Shown one piece after another: positions 27,220 to 36,790 of a stretch of DNA of 64,000 bases. The stretch lies in contig CANKZR010000001.1 of the NCBI GenBank assembly GCA_947488625.1, positions 1,240,001-1,304,000 on the forward strand, given 5' to 3'. Within the stretch, counting starts at the first letter, position 1; each line of letters opens with the position of its first letter. The notes under the pieces are model-generated. The model did not search any database and had not been told where the DNA came from. It was given only the letters and a program-made list of their open reading frames with translations. The stretch is from an uncultured Sphingomonadaceae bacterium. GTDB taxonomy: Bacteria > Pseudomonadota > Alphaproteobacteria > Sphingomonadales > Sphingomonadaceae. The position numbers and the translations under genes were made by a program.

Positions 27220-29375
27220 GTGATTTCCTCCTCGAACTGCGCAGCGAAGAAATACCCGCCCGCATGCAGGCAAGCGCACGCGCCGAACTGGCAAAGCTGT
27301 TCCGCCGAGAAATGGATGCTGCCGGCGTAGTGGTGGGCGAAATCACTGTCTGGTCCACTCCGCGCCGCCTTGCCCTGATCGCGCGCGGACTGCCCGAGGC
27401 GACGGAAGCGGTGAGCGAGGAAGCCAAGGGCCCGCCCGTCGGTGCCCCCGATCAAGCGGTGGAGGGTTTCTGCCGCAAGAACGGCATCAACCGCGACGAT
27501 CTGGAAGTGCGCGACGTGAAGGGGCGCGAAACCTACTTCGCGGTAAAGGACATTCCCGGTCGCGCCACCACCGATTTGCTGGCAGAGGCCATCCCGGCGA
27601 TAATTCGCGACTTCAGCTGGCCCAAATCCATGCGATGGGGCGAAGCATCGCTTTCTACCGAAAGCCTGCGCTGGGTTCGCCCGCTGTCCGGCATCGTCGC
27701 CCTGCTCGGCGAAGATCTGGTGGAATGCGAGGTGCACGGCGTCACCTCCGGCTGGGTTACGCTGGGCCACCGCTTCCACCATTCGGGCGACATTACCATC
27801 GGCAGCGCCGACGACTACGCCGAGAAACTGCGCGCATGCCACGTGATCGTGGACCATGAGGAGCGGCAGAACATCATTCGCGAAGGCGCAGCAAAGGTCG
27901 CATCCGAAGCCGGGCTGTCACTCGTCGAGGACGAGGGTCTGGTGATCGAGAACGCTGGGCTGACCGAGTGGCCGGTGCCGCTGCTGGGGCGTTTCGACGA
28001 GCAATTCCTCGATGTGCCGCCCGAAGTCATCCAACTGACGGCGCGGGTGAACCAGAAGTATTTCGTGTGCGAAGACGGGCAGGGCAAACTTGCCAATGCT
28101 TTCGTCTGCACGGCCAATATCGAGGCCGCAGATGGCGGCGCGGCAATTGTCGACGGAAACCGCAAGGTGCTGGCCGCGCGCCTTTCCGATGCGCGCTTCT
28201 TCTGGGAACTGGACCAGAAAACGCCGCTGCGCGACCACGCGAAAAAGCTGGATCGGATCACCTTCCACGAAAAGCTGGGCAGCGTTGCCGACAAGGTGGA
28301 GCGGGTGGCGAAGCTGGCAGCATGGCTGACTTCAGACGCACGCGCACCCAATGGCGATCACGATCTCGCGAGACAAGCGGCGGAACTCAGCAAGTCGGAC
28401 CTGGTCACCGAAATGGTGGGCGAATTTCCCGAACTGCAGGGCCTGATGGGCGGCTACTACGCCGAGAAGGAAGGCTTGCCTGCCGACGTCGCGAACGCAA
28501 TCCGCGATCACTACAAACCCGTCGGTCAGGATGATGAGGTGCCCACTGCGCCGCTCACCGTCGCGGTCAGCCTGGCGGACAAGCTCGACAATCTGTTCAG
28601 CTTCTTCAATATCGAGATTCTGCCTACAGGTTCCAAAGATCCCTTCGCGCTGCGACGTGCTGCACTTGGCTATCTTCGACTGGTCCAGGCGAACGGCCTT
28701 GAACTGTCGCTGGAACAGGCGGCGCAGGCTTGGGGCGGGCTGGGGCAGGCCAAACTGGGAACGAAGGTTGCAGAATTTCTGTCGGATAGACTGGCGGTTC
28801 AGATGAAGGAAGAAGGCGTGCGCCATGATTTTATCGCGGCATCGCGGGAATGGGATGGAAAGCCTGACGCCCGGACCGATCGCATCGAGGCACGTGCCCG
28901 TGCTCTGGCCGAGTTCCTAAAAACCGACAACGGCGCAAACCTTCTCGCCGGATACAAGCGCGCCGCCAACATCCTCAAGAAGGAAGACTGGCACGGCATC
29001 GAGGGCGAGATTGCCCGCACCGGCGAGGAAGACCCGCTCGCGCTGGTTGACGATCCCGATATGAAAGCCGTGGTCGATGCGAAGATGAGCGAGAGGCATG
29101 CCCGCGAACTGTCCTACGCGCCGGAGCCCGCCGAAAAGACGCTGATCGAGGCACTGGACGCGGCAGAACCGAAAGCGAGCGAGGCCATTGCAAAGGAAGA
29201 TTTCGCCGCCGCGATGTCTGCTCTTGCCAGCCTGCGCGCTCCTATTGATGCGTTCTTTGAGGGGGTTACGGTAAACGACCCGGATCCGGACAAGCGGGCG
29301 GCGAGGCTTGACCTGCTTGCACGTTTTCGTGCTGCAGTGCACAACGTAGCGGACTTCTCGATGATCGAGGGCTAG
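27216..29375 (+). CDS. glyS: Glycyl-tRNA synthetase beta subunit
   Basis: The beta subunit of GlyRS (719 residues), supplying the tRNA-binding and HD-like domains. It starts [15 protein letters not shown] and carries the conserved [19 protein letters not shown]-type block (residues about 135-153) and [10 protein letters not shown] further on. The ATG overlapping the glyQ stop is chosen over an upstream in-frame start that would lie inside glyQ. Obligate partner of GlyQ. Confidence 0.97.
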   Translation: MSDFLLELRSEEIPARMQASARAELAKLFRREMDAAGVVVGEITVWSTPRRLALIARGLPEATEAVSEEAKGPPVGAPDQAVEGFCRKNGINRDDLEVRDVKGRETYFAVKDIPGRATTDLLAEAIPAIIRDFSWPKSMRWGEASLSTESLRWVRPLSGIVALLGEDLVECEVHGVTSGWVTLGHRFHHSGDITIGSADDYAEKLRACHVIVDHEERQNIIREGAAKVASEAGLSLVEDEGLVIENAGLTEWPVPLLGRFDEQFLDVPPEVIQLTARVNQKYFVCEDGQGKLANAFVCTANIEAADGGAAIVDGNRKVLAARLSDARFFWELDQKTPLRDHAKKLDRITFHEKLGSVADKVERVAKLAAWLTSDARAPNGDHDLARQAAELSKSDLVTEMVGEFPELQGLMGGYYAEKEGLPADVANAIRDHYKPVGQDDEVPTAPLTVAVSLADKLDNLFSFFNIEILPTGSKDPFALRRAALGYLRLVQANGLELSLEQAAQAWGGLGQAKLGTKVAEFLSDRLAVQMKEEGVRHDFIAASREWDGKPDARTDRIEARARALAEFLKTDNGANLLAGYKRAANILKKEDWHGIEGEIARTGEEDPLALVDDPDMKAVVDAKMSERHARELSYAPEPAEKTLIEALDAAEPKASEAIAKEDFAAAMSALASLRAPIDAFFEGVTVNDPDPDKRAARLDLLARFRAAVHNVADFSMIEG

Positions 29376-29388
29376 GACTTTCACTTCA

Positions 29389-29408
29389 GAACACCGTTCC
29401 AGGTGTTC
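29389..29408 (+). terminator. Short hairpin between glyS and ppdK
   Basis: GAACACC and GGTGTTC form a perfect 7-bp stem with a 6-base loop, within the 46-base gap. No T-run follows, so it is at best a weak terminator or a processing site. Confidence 0.35.
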
Positions 29409-29421
29409 CAAATTACAGGAA

Positions 29422-32106
29422 ATGCACGGCGTAATGACGCAAACGGTCTACACTTTCGGCGGCGACGCCCCGCATGACGATCCCCGCCAGCGCGACAAGA
29501 CGGTGACCGGCGGCAAGGGCGCAAATCTTGCTGAAATGGCCAGCATCGGCCTCCCGGTCCCTCCCGGCTTCACGATCACCACGGAGGAATCGGTCAGCTA
29601 TCTGAATCGGGGCGAGGCATTTTCCGACAAGCTGCGCAGTGACGTGGCCGATGCGCTGGCGCATATCGAGAGAAGCGTGGGCAAGACATTCGGCGACAAG
29701 GCCGATCCGCTGCTCGTCTCGGTTCGGTCCGGCGCACGCGTTTCGATGCCTGGCATGATGGATACGGTGCTTAACCTGGGCCTGAACGATGAGACCGTCG
29801 AAGGGCTGGCCAACGCATCGGGCGATGATCGCTTCGCCTGGGATAGCTATCGCCGTTTCATCCAGATGTATTCCGACGTCGTCCTCAGCCTTGATCACGG
29901 CGCATTCGAGGAAGCGCTGGAAATCGCCAAGGAAGACCGCGGCTATTTCACCGATACCGAAATGACTGCCGACGACTGGCGCGAACTGGTTGCAGAGTTC
30001 AAGCAGATCGTACTGGCGGAACAAGGAAAGCCGTTCCCGCTGGATGTGAACGAACAGCTTTGGGGTGCGATTGCTGCCGTGTTCGAAAGCTGGGACGCGG
30101 AACGCGCCAAGGTCTACCGCCGCTTGAACGGCATTCCCGGCGACTGGGGCACCGCCGTCAATGTGCAGGCCATGGTCTTCGGCAACATGGGCGATACCAG
30201 CGCCACCGGCGTCGCCTTTACGCGCGATCCCTCCACCGGCGAACGCAGCTATTACGGCGAATGGCTGGTGAACGCCCAGGGTGAGGACGTCGTGGCCGGC
30301 ATCCGCACGCCGCAATATCTCACCAAGGCGCGGCGAGAGGCGGCAGGTGCGGAATTGCCCAGCATGGAAGAAGCCATGCCGGATGCTTACGCAGAGCTGG
30401 CGCGCGTGTTCGACCTGCTGGAAAACCACTACAAGGACATGCAGGATATCGAGTTCACCGTGCAGGAAGGCGTCCTGTGGATGCTGCAAACCCGCAATGG
30501 CAAGCGCACCGCAAAGGCCGCGCTGAAGATGGCGGTGGACATGGTGGATGAAGGCCTGATCGACGAGACGACCGCGATTTGCCGCGTCGACCCCATGGCG
30601 CTGGACCAGCTCCTGCACCCCACGCTCGATCCCGATGCACCGCGCGATGAACTGGCAACGGGCCTTCCTGCCTCGCCCGGCGCGGCATCGGGCAAGATCG
30701 TGCTGGATGCCGATACGGCGGAACTGTGGTCCAACCGCGAGGAGGACGTAATCCTCGTGCGCGTGGAAACCAGCCCGGAGGATATCCACGGCATGCACGC
30801 AGCGCGCGGCATCCTGACGGCGCGTGGCGGCATGACCAGCCACGCTGCCGTGGTGGCGCGCGGCATGGGTCGCCCCTGTGTTTCGGGCGCATCTGCCGTC
30901 TCTATCAACCTTGAAAACCGCACCTTGCGCATCGGCAATCGCGAGTTGAAGGAAGGCGACGTCATCACGCTGGACGGCGCCAAGGGCCAGATCATGGCCG
31001 GGCGCGTCGCCACGATCGAACCGGAACTTGCAGGTGATTTCGGTACGTTGATGGAATGGGCGGACCGACACCGCCGGATGGGTGTGCGCACCAACGCCGA
31101 AACGCCAGAGGACTGCAAGACAGCGCGCGGGTTCGGTGCCGAAGGTATCGGCCTGTGCCGTACCGAGCACATGTTCTTTGACGCTAGCCGCATCAGCGCC
31201 GTGCGCGCCATGATCCTTGCCGATGACGAGGCTGGCCGCCGTGCCGCGCTGGAGCGTCTGCTGCCCGAACAGCGCAGTGATTTCACGGAAATCTTCCGCA
31301 CCATGCACGGGCTGCCTTGCACGATCCGTCTGCTCGATCCGCCGCTGCACGAATTCATGCCCACGCGTGACGAGGAATTTCAGGAACTGTCCGACAGCCT
31401 GGATGTCAGCATGGACCATCTAAAGCGGCGCGCAGGCGAACTTCACGAATTCAACCCGATGCTGGGCCATCGCGGATGTCGCCTCGGCATTACCTTCCCC
31501 GAAATTTACGAGATGCAGGCCCGCGCCATTTTTGAGGCGGCCTGTGACGTGACCGCCGAGGGCGGCGATCCGGTGGTGCCCGAAGTGATGATCCCTCTGG
31601 TCGCCACGCGGAAGGAACTGCAAATCCTGCGCAAGCTGGTGAACGACACCGCGCAGGAGGTGTTTGCCGAGAGGAATGCGTCGGTTGAATATCTGGTGGG
31701 CACAATGATCGAACTGCCGCGCGCCGCCCTGATGGCGGGCGAGATCGCGGAGGAAGCGCGTTTCTTCAGCTTTGGCACGAATGACCTGACACAGACTGCG
31801 CTGGGCGTGTCTCGCGATGATGCGGGCAGGTTCCTCTCTCCTTACGTGGAGAAGGGCATCTATGCGCGCGATCCTTTCGTCAGCCTCGATGTCGATGGCG
31901 TGGGCCAGCTTGTCGAGATCGCGGTGGAGCGGGGCAGGGCGACGCGTAGTGATATCAAGCTGGGCATTTGCGGCGAACACGGCGGCGACCCGGAAAGCAT
32001 CGCCTTCTGCGAGAAGGTTGGCCTGGATTACGTGTCCGCTTCTCCCTACCGCGTGCCGATCGCTCGTCTGGCGGCAGCGCAGGCGGCACTACGTTCCGGC
32101 AAGTGA
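29422..32106 (+). CDS. ppdK: Pyruvate, phosphate dikinase
   Basis: Interconverts pyruvate, ATP and Pi with PEP, AMP and PPi, giving a glycolytic/gluconeogenic bypass. The 894 residues follow the family order: N-terminal nucleotide-binding domain (G-G-K-G-A-N-L-A-E-M near the start), central phospho-histidine domain with G-G-M-T-S-H-A-A (catalytic His474), and a C-terminal PEP/pyruvate barrel with CGEHGGDP and FFSFGTNDLTQ. The start is either this ATG (AGGA only one base upstream) or an ATG four codons on (AGGA 13 bases upstream). Its 3' end overlaps the convergent methyltransferase gene by 18 bases. Confidence 0.96.
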   Translation: MHGVMTQTVYTFGGDAPHDDPRQRDKTVTGGKGANLAEMASIGLPVPPGFTITTEESVSYLNRGEAFSDKLRSDVADALAHIERSVGKTFGDKADPLLVSVRSGARVSMPGMMDTVLNLGLNDETVEGLANASGDDRFAWDSYRRFIQMYSDVVLSLDHGAFEEALEIAKEDRGYFTDTEMTADDWRELVAEFKQIVLAEQGKPFPLDVNEQLWGAIAAVFESWDAERAKVYRRLNGIPGDWGTAVNVQAMVFGNMGDTSATGVAFTRDPSTGERSYYGEWLVNAQGEDVVAGIRTPQYLTKARREAAGAELPSMEEAMPDAYAELARVFDLLENHYKDMQDIEFTVQEGVLWMLQTRNGKRTAKAALKMAVDMVDEGLIDETTAICRVDPMALDQLLHPTLDPDAPRDELATGLPASPGAASGKIVLDADTAELWSNREEDVILVRVETSPEDIHGMHAARGILTARGGMTSHAAVVARGMGRPCVSGASAVSINLENRTLRIGNRELKEGDVITLDGAKGQIMAGRVATIEPELAGDFGTLMEWADRHRRMGVRTNAETPEDCKTARGFGAEGIGLCRTEHMFFDASRISAVRAMILADDEAGRRAALERLLPEQRSDFTEIFRTMHGLPCTIRLLDPPLHEFMPTRDEEFQELSDSLDVSMDHLKRRAGELHEFNPMLGHRGCRLGITFPEIYEMQARAIFEAACDVTAEGGDPVVPEVMIPLVATRKELQILRKLVNDTAQEVFAERNASVEYLVGTMIELPRAALMAGEIAEEARFFSFGTNDLTQTALGVSRDDAGRFLSPYVEKGIYARDPFVSLDVDGVGQLVEIAVERGRATRSDIKLGICGEHGGDPESIAFCEKVGLDYVSASPYRVPIARLAAAQAALRSGK

Positions 32107-32868
32107 CCTGCGCCCGCTGAGAGTGAGGATGGAGAAGGTCTCCGTCACGCGGCCATCATCGTCGGCCTGCTCCATGAACGCGGCGCGGGCCCGGTCGAGG
32201 CCGGCACGGGTCAGGGGCGGCGGAGCAGAGAACAGGACGTTGCCGAGCCCCTGCTCGCGCAGGTCCCCGACCAGCCGGTCGAGCGAACCATAGCGAACCT
32301 TCAGATCGTGCGAGTCCACCACCGGGTCTTTCCACCCGGCGCGCTGGAGAAGTTCCGCCGCAGCGCGGGTATCGACCAGCGGATGCATTCTGGCAGCGGG
32401 CCTATCGGGCTCCGCCGCATAGATCGCGGCGCGCAGCTTTGGTAGTGAGCCGGCACCGGGGAACATCGCGATCACCAGCCCCCCGGGAGCCAGCGCCTGC
32501 CGCAGATGGATCAGCGCACCCGGCAGGTCGTTCACCGTGTCGAGCAGACCGAGAACGCCGATGAAGTCATAGCCATTGCCGGGGAAGGGGTTTTGCAGGT
32601 CGATCGCCTGCCTGCCTACGATGTCTGCTTCGTCCACCTGCGCAGCAGCCGGAAAGGCGGACTTGGCAAGCTCTCCTGAAAAATCACCGATCACCAGTGC
32701 TCTGGCGGGATCATGCCGTACGAACGCGAGACGCTCGGCAATGTCTTCGATCATATCATCGTGGACGAAACGCGCGGGGTCTTCCCTTCGCCGTTGCAGG
32801 GTCAGGAGCCGCAACCGACTGGATTCGCGACGTTGTTCGGAGAATATTCTTGGAGGTGTCGTGTCCAT
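32089..32868 (-). CDS. BioC/NDUFAF5-like class I methyltransferase-fold protein
   Basis: A 259-residue protein with the topology of SAM-dependent methyltransferases. Motif I is degenerate (V-I-G-D-F-S-G-E-L instead of a Gly-rich loop), but a later G-L-L-D-T-V-N-D-L-P segment and a G-A-L-I-H-L-R-Q-A-L-A-P-G-G-L block are intact. It resembles alphaproteobacterial homologues of the mitochondrial complex I assembly factor NDUFAF5. The gene is divergent from comF, with only 41 bases between starts. Enzymatic activity is uncertain because of the altered SAM loop. Confidence 0.75.
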   Translation of the reverse strand: MDTTPPRIFSEQRRESSRLRLLTLQRRREDPARFVHDDMIEDIAERLAFVRHDPARALVIGDFSGELAKSAFPAAAQVDEADIVGRQAIDLQNPFPGNGYDFIGVLGLLDTVNDLPGALIHLRQALAPGGLVIAMFPGAGSLPKLRAAIYAAEPDRPAARMHPLVDTRAAAELLQRAGWKDPVVDSHDLKVRYGSLDRLVGDLREQGLGNVLFSAPPPLTRAGLDRARAAFMEQADDDGRVTETFSILTLSGRRSLAGT

Positions 32869-32909
32869 CCCGCTTGCCTAGCGTCGCCCGCGCGGGCAGC
32901 ATAGCCCGG

Positions 32910-33554
32910 ATGGCCGTGAAAGATGCATTCGCTCCGCTGGTGGACCTTATCTATCCCCCACGTTGCCCGTTGTGCGGCGATGCCATCGCGGCGCAGAAGG
33001 GCTTGTGCCTGGAATGCTGGTCGGCGCTGGAGATACCCGCACAAGCGACTGATGGGATCGCTGCTGCCACGCTTTACAACGATACGGCCCGGCAACTCGT
33101 GCTGAATTTCAAACACGGCAGAAAGATCGCGCTGGCCTCGATGATGGCGCGTCAGATTGCAGGACGACTTGGCGAACTTGATGGGGATTGGTTGGCAGTT
33201 CCCGTACCGCTTCACCGCATCCGCTTGTGGCAACGCGGTTTCAACCAGTCGGCATTGATCGCGCGTGAATTGTGCAAGATGACGGATGCCAAACTGCTGG
33301 TCGACGCGCTGCTACGTCCCCGGCGGACGCCCAGCCTCGGTGGATTGGGAGCCGCAGAACGCGCAGAGGTGCTGAACGGGGCCATCGTCCCAAATCCGGC
33401 GCGACGAAGCAGGCTGGCGGGGGCCCAGGTGTTGTTGGTGGACGATGTTCTGACCAGCGGAGCCACGACAGATGCTTGCAAGACTGCGCTAAGAATGGCT
33501 GGCGCGTCCAGAATCAGGGTGGCTTGCTTTTCCCGTGTGCCTGAAGGGGGATGA
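32910..33554 (+). CDS. comF: ComF family phosphoribosyltransferase-like protein
   Basis: A 214-residue protein with an N-terminal zinc-ribbon-like pair of CxxC motifs (C-P-L-C near residue 20, C-L-E-C near residue 36). The C-terminal PRTase fold has the PRPP-binding loop V-L-L-V-D-D-V-L-T-S-G-A-T. ComF/GntX proteins are linked to DNA uptake and metabolism of exogenous DNA, but the enzymatic role is not established in this group. Start: the ATG just before the zinc ribbon; a 71-codon in-frame extension upstream is antisense to the methyltransferase gene and was dropped. Confidence 0.88.
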   Translation: MAVKDAFAPLVDLIYPPRCPLCGDAIAAQKGLCLECWSALEIPAQATDGIAAATLYNDTARQLVLNFKHGRKIALASMMARQIAGRLGELDGDWLAVPVPLHRIRLWQRGFNQSALIARELCKMTDAKLLVDALLRPRRTPSLGGLGAAERAEVLNGAIVPNPARRSRLAGAQVLLVDDVLTSGATTDACKTALRMAGASRIRVACFSRVPEGG

Positions 33555-33571
33555 GAGAAGGGTAGATGCAA

Positions 33572-33599
33572 AACGCCCGGGCACAAAGACCCGGGCGTT
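33572..33599 (+). terminator. Hairpin after comF
   Basis: AACGCCCGGG and CCCGGGCGTT are perfect complements (10 bp) around an 8-base loop, 17 bases after the comF stop. No T-run follows directly. It probably ends the comF transcript. Confidence 0.6.
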
Positions 33600-33810
33600 C
33601 GCGTGACGATAATGTTGGAACTTTCGCGCTGGCCCCCCAGCCTGCGCGTCCGCTCCGAACCCTCATGAACCTCGCATCCCTGATCGTTCAGGTGATGCCA
33701 GAACCCCCCACACCCTGGCCGGTATGGCAGGCGGCCCGTCGAGCCGCAGGTGCATTCATCTCATCGAAAGGTCGAAACACAAACAACGAACTCGGCAACT
33801 GTTGTTTTTT
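33600..33810 (+). ncRNA. Possible structured small RNA or leader before hisI
   Basis: The 334 bases between comF and hisI have no convincing gene, but contain successive short hairpins: CCTGA/TCAGG with TCGT loop, GCCAG/CTGGC with a C-rich loop, GCGGC/GCCGC. They end in a terminator-like element (AAACAAC, 13-base loop, GTTGTTT, T-run to 33810). C-rich loops are typical of alphaproteobacterial small RNAs that target ribosome sites. A short ORF through the same bases (ATG at 33665) lacks a ribosome site and reads through the terminator. No known RNA family recognised. Confidence 0.3.
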
Positions 33811-33888
33811 GACATACCGATGTGTTCATCTTGCAACAAATGAGTACATGAAGTGAAACTTACTGTTCGAATGTGAAAGGATCGAAAG

Positions 33889-34269
33889 ATTTCCGAAGAG
33901 GTATCAGATCGCGAGGCCGGTAATGCTTTCCTGCCGAAGTTCGATTCCGCAGGTTTGCTGACGGCGGTCGTGCAGCATGTGGAGACGGGCGAGGTGCTGA
34001 TGCTCGCCTTCATGGATCAGGAAGCGCTCGACGCAACACGCAAGACGGGCATCGCCCATTTTCATTCGCGCAGTCGCGGCAAATTGTGGATGAAAGGAGA
34101 GACGTCCGGCAATGTCCTTTCCGTCGTCGAGATTCTGGTCGATTGCGATCAGGACGCACTGGTGCTGAAAGCGCAGCCTGCAGGGCCAGCGTGTCACACC
34201 GGGGCGCGCAGCTGCTTTTTCCGCAAGCTGACAGGCAACAAGTTGGAAACCAGGCAGGACAAGCTGTAG
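33889..34269 (+). CDS. hisI: Phosphoribosyl-AMP cyclohydrolase, probably with an ATT start
   Basis: Third step of histidine synthesis: opens the purine ring of phosphoribosyl-AMP. The core is textbook HisI: H-F-H-S-R-S-R-G-K-L-W-M-K-G-E-T-S-G, then V-D-C-D-Q-D-A with metal-binding Asp, and a C-terminal cysteine motif (A-C-H-T-G-A-R-S-C-F-F). No ATG, GTG or TTG precedes the conserved F-D-S-A-G-L-L-T-A-V-V region in frame: the first TTG lies inside it, and an ATG further up is followed at once by TGA. AAAGGA lies exactly seven bases before an ATT, giving 126 residues. The ATT start is therefore inferred. Single gene, convergent with cysK. Confidence 0.85.
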   Translation: MSEEVSDREAGNAFLPKFDSAGLLTAVVQHVETGEVLMLAFMDQEALDATRKTGIAHFHSRSRGKLWMKGETSGNVLSVVEILVDCDQDALVLKAQPAGPACHTGARSCFFRKLTGNKLETRQDKL

Positions 34270-34392
34270 CCGCTCGGATGCAGGACCGGAGAACCTGGTG
34301 CGCTGCTGAAAAGGACATCGGTTCGCGCTGGGCATTCAGTACATGCAGCTGCCAGTCAGCCTTAGCGTGGTTGCAGGGAATACCAATACCGC

Positions 34393-34464
34393 GCCACGCG
34401 GTGTTCCCTCAGGACACACCGCGTGGCCGGTTAGCATCGCTCCGGTATTTTCGTATTTTACCGG
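34393..34464. repeat. Two inverted repeats between hisI and cysK
   Basis: GCCACGCGGTGT and ACACCGCGTGGC are a perfect 12-bp inverted repeat with an 11-base loop (34393-34427). A second, CCGGTA/TACCGG, with an 11-base AT-rich loop follows at 34442-34464. They lie between convergent genes and probably act as terminators for both, although no long T-run is present. Confidence 0.55.
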
Positions 34465-34475
34465 CGCGACCTGCC

Positions 34476-35396
34476 TTATTCGTCTGGCCAGAAGTCGGGC
34501 ACGGAGAAGTAGCGCTCTCCGGTATCGTAATTGAAGCCCAGCACGCGGGTACCGGCGTCCAGTTCGGACAGCTTGGCGTCGATCGCCGCAAGCGTCGCGC
34601 CAGAACTTATGCCGACCAGCAGGCCCTCTTCCCGCGCGCAGCGCCGGGCCATCTCCTTGGCATCTTCCGCTCCCACCTTGATCGCGCCATCGATGGCGTT
34701 GGTATGAAGATTACCGGGAATGAAACCTGCGCCAATACCCTGGATAGGGTGCGGACCGGGTTGCCCGCCAGAAATGACGGGTGATGCTTCAGGTTCCACG
34801 GCAAAGGCCTTCATATCGGGCCATTCCTTTTTCAAGGCTTCGGCGCAGCCCGTCAGGTGGCCACCGGTGCCGACACCGGTAATCAGATATGCAGGTGGTG
34901 CGTCACGGAAGTCGTCCAGGATTTCGCGCGAGGTGGTACGAGCGTGGATTTCGACATTGGCCGGGTTCTCGAACTGCTGCGGCATCCAAGCATTATCGGT
35001 TTCTTCAACCAGCTCGGCCGCACGCTCCAGCGCGCCCTTCATGCCCTTTTCCTTGGGCGTGAGATCGAAGCTGGCGCCGTAGGCTAGCATCAGGCGGCGG
35101 CGTTCGATGCTCATGCTTTCGGGCATGACCAGCACGAGTTTGTAGCCTTTGACCGCGGCCACCATGGCAAGGCCGATACCGGTGTTACCGCTGGTCGGTT
35201 CGATAATCGTGCCACCGGGCTTCAGCGCGCCAGATTTCTCCGCGTCTTCCACCATGGCAAGGGCGATGCGATCCTTGATCGAGCCGCCGGGGTTGGCGCG
35301 CTCGCTTTTCACCCAAACCTCGTGATTGGGGAACAATCGCGACAGGCGGATGTGCGGCGTGTTGCCGATGGATTGCAGGACGTTGTCGAATTTCAT
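34476..35396 (-). CDS. cysK: Cysteine synthase A (O-acetylserine sulfhydrylase)
   Basis: PLP enzyme converting O-acetylserine and sulfide to cysteine. The Schiff-base lysine is K41 in G-G-S-I-K-D-R. The substrate-binding loop T-S-G-N-T-G-I and the phosphate-binding G-T-G-G-H segment are intact, and the 306 residues fit the family. The C-terminus has the regulatory-type Y-D-T-G-E-R-Y-F-S. The MFS gene upstream on the same strand ends 3 bases before its start, so the two probably form a transcription unit. Confidence 0.95.
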   Translation of the reverse strand: MKFDNVLQSIGNTPHIRLSRLFPNHEVWVKSERANPGGSIKDRIALAMVEDAEKSGALKPGGTIIEPTSGNTGIGLAMVAAVKGYKLVLVMPESMSIERRRLMLAYGASFDLTPKEKGMKGALERAAELVEETDNAWMPQQFENPANVEIHARTTSREILDDFRDAPPAYLITGVGTGGHLTGCAEALKKEWPDMKAFAVEPEASPVISGGQPGPHPIQGIGAGFIPGNLHTNAIDGAIKVGAEDAKEMARRCAREEGLLVGISSGATLAAIDAKLSELDAGTRVLGFNYDTGERYFSVPDFWPDE

Positions 35397-35399
35397 GGG

Positions 35400-36710
35400 T
35401 CAGGCTCCCTTTTGTGCCGGGTCGTGCGCAGTATTGCCGACCGGCGTGTCATCTGTCTCTACCAATTCTTGAGGCGGGTCGAAGGTCCGGGTTGTTCGCA
35501 AAACAGGGAAAAGCACCGCCCACAAACCCACTGTGACAATCGCGCCGATCCCGCCCAGTGCCACGGCCGCCACAGGCCCGATGAGGAAGGCGAGGCTACC
35601 CGAAAAGAAATCGCCAAACTCGTTGGACGCGCTGATGGTGAGCTGCGAGACGGCAGATACACGGCCGCGCTTTTCATCGGGCGTATGCAGCTGAATCAGC
35701 GACTGGCGGATATAAACGCTGAACATGTCGGCCGCGCCAACGATGAACAGCATCGCCAGGCTGAGCGGCATGGATTTTGAGAATGCAAAGATCACGGTCG
35801 CGCCGCCGAAGGCAGCAACAGCCAGCAACATCTTCGGACCGACACCCGTTCTCAGCGGGCGGAAGGAGAAGAACAGCGCCGTCAGCGCAGCACCAATGGC
35901 AGGCGCCATCGCCAGTTGGCTGAGGCCCGTCGCACCCACCTGCAGGATATCGCGAGCATAAACCGGAAACAGCGCGGTTGCGCCTGCAAGGAACACCGCG
36001 AACAGGTCCAGCGTGATCGAGCCCAGAACCATCTTGTTGTGCCACACATAATCCAAGCCCTCGCGGATCTGCTTGATCGGTCGGGCCGGACCCTTGGGTT
36101 TCCCGCGGGGCACATGCCCGATGAAGGACAATGCGAAGGCCGATATTGCGAACAGCGCCACCGCCGCTGCATAAGGCAGCGCCGGCACGATGTCGTATAG
36201 AACGCCGCCCACCGCCGGACCGACGATCATGCCGGTCTGCCAGGCGATGGACGAGAGCGCGATGGCATTCGGCAGGATCTTGGCAGGAACAAGGTTGGGC
36301 GCCAGCGCCGAAAGGGCAGGGCCTGCAAACGCTCGCGCGATGCCAAGGGCAACGGCCACGCAGTAAAGCACCCAGAGCGTAATCGCGCCCTGCCAGGTGA
36401 ACACCGCCAGCACCGCTGCGCACAGCAGTTGCAACAGCACCATCACACGGCCCAGGTTACGCCGATCCAGGCGGTCTGCAGCCAGCCCGGTGAAGGGCGT
36501 AAGCAGGAACAGCGGCACGAACTGCAACAACCCGATAAGGGCAAGCTGGCCCGATGCCTCTCCCACGCTCATTCCGCCATCGCGCGCAAGATTGTAGGTT
36601 TGCCAACCGATGATCAGCATCATGGCATACTGCGCCAGCGTCATGGCCAGGCGGCCAAGCCAGAAAGCGCGGAAGTTGGCTATGCGGAAAGGGGACGTCT
36701 CGGAACTCAC
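35400..36710 (-). CDS. Major facilitator superfamily transporter
   Basis: A 436-residue MFS protein with about 11-12 hydrophobic helices. The N-terminal F-R-A-F-W-L-G-R-L-A and the A-A-D-R-L-D-R-R-N loop between helices 2 and 3 are typical of the EntS-like / drug-exporter branch of MFS. GTG start. It is immediately upstream of cysK in the same direction; a link to cysteine or sulfur-compound export is only a guess. Substrate unknown. Confidence 0.85.
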   Translation of the reverse strand: MSSETSPFRIANFRAFWLGRLAMTLAQYAMMLIIGWQTYNLARDGGMSVGEASGQLALIGLLQFVPLFLLTPFTGLAADRLDRRNLGRVMVLLQLLCAAVLAVFTWQGAITLWVLYCVAVALGIARAFAGPALSALAPNLVPAKILPNAIALSSIAWQTGMIVGPAVGGVLYDIVPALPYAAAVALFAISAFALSFIGHVPRGKPKGPARPIKQIREGLDYVWHNKMVLGSITLDLFAVFLAGATALFPVYARDILQVGATGLSQLAMAPAIGAALTALFFSFRPLRTGVGPKMLLAVAAFGGATVIFAFSKSMPLSLAMLFIVGAADMFSVYIRQSLIQLHTPDEKRGRVSAVSQLTISASNEFGDFFSGSLAFLIGPVAAVALGGIGAIVTVGLWAVLFPVLRTTRTFDPPQELVETDDTPVGNTAHDPAQKGA

Positions 36711-36790
36711 CCGCGCGCAATGACAGCGCGAACCGCGCTTGCCAAGCTAATCGAAATTGGGCGGCCTAAAGCGTGAAGCTGCTACGCGCT

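Noticed and set aside
29413-31419. Long open frame antisense to ppdK (about 670 codons)
   Set aside because: Same codon-bias artefact; the ppdK frame has intact family motifs throughout.
32697-32909. N-terminal extension of comF
   Set aside because: The in-frame extension of 71 codons is antisense to the methyltransferase gene and Arg-rich; the zinc ribbon begins only after the chosen ATG.
33566-33856. Open frame of 96 codons in the comF-hisI gap
   Set aside because: It runs through a perfect hairpin and a T-tailed terminator, has no ribosome site, and its composition is not protein-like; an RNA is more plausible.
33600-33888. tRNA, tmRNA, SRP RNA or 6S RNA in the gap before hisI
   Set aside because: No acceptor stem/T-loop pattern, no SRP core sequence, no tmRNA tag-like frame; a 6S-like fold could not be drawn convincingly.
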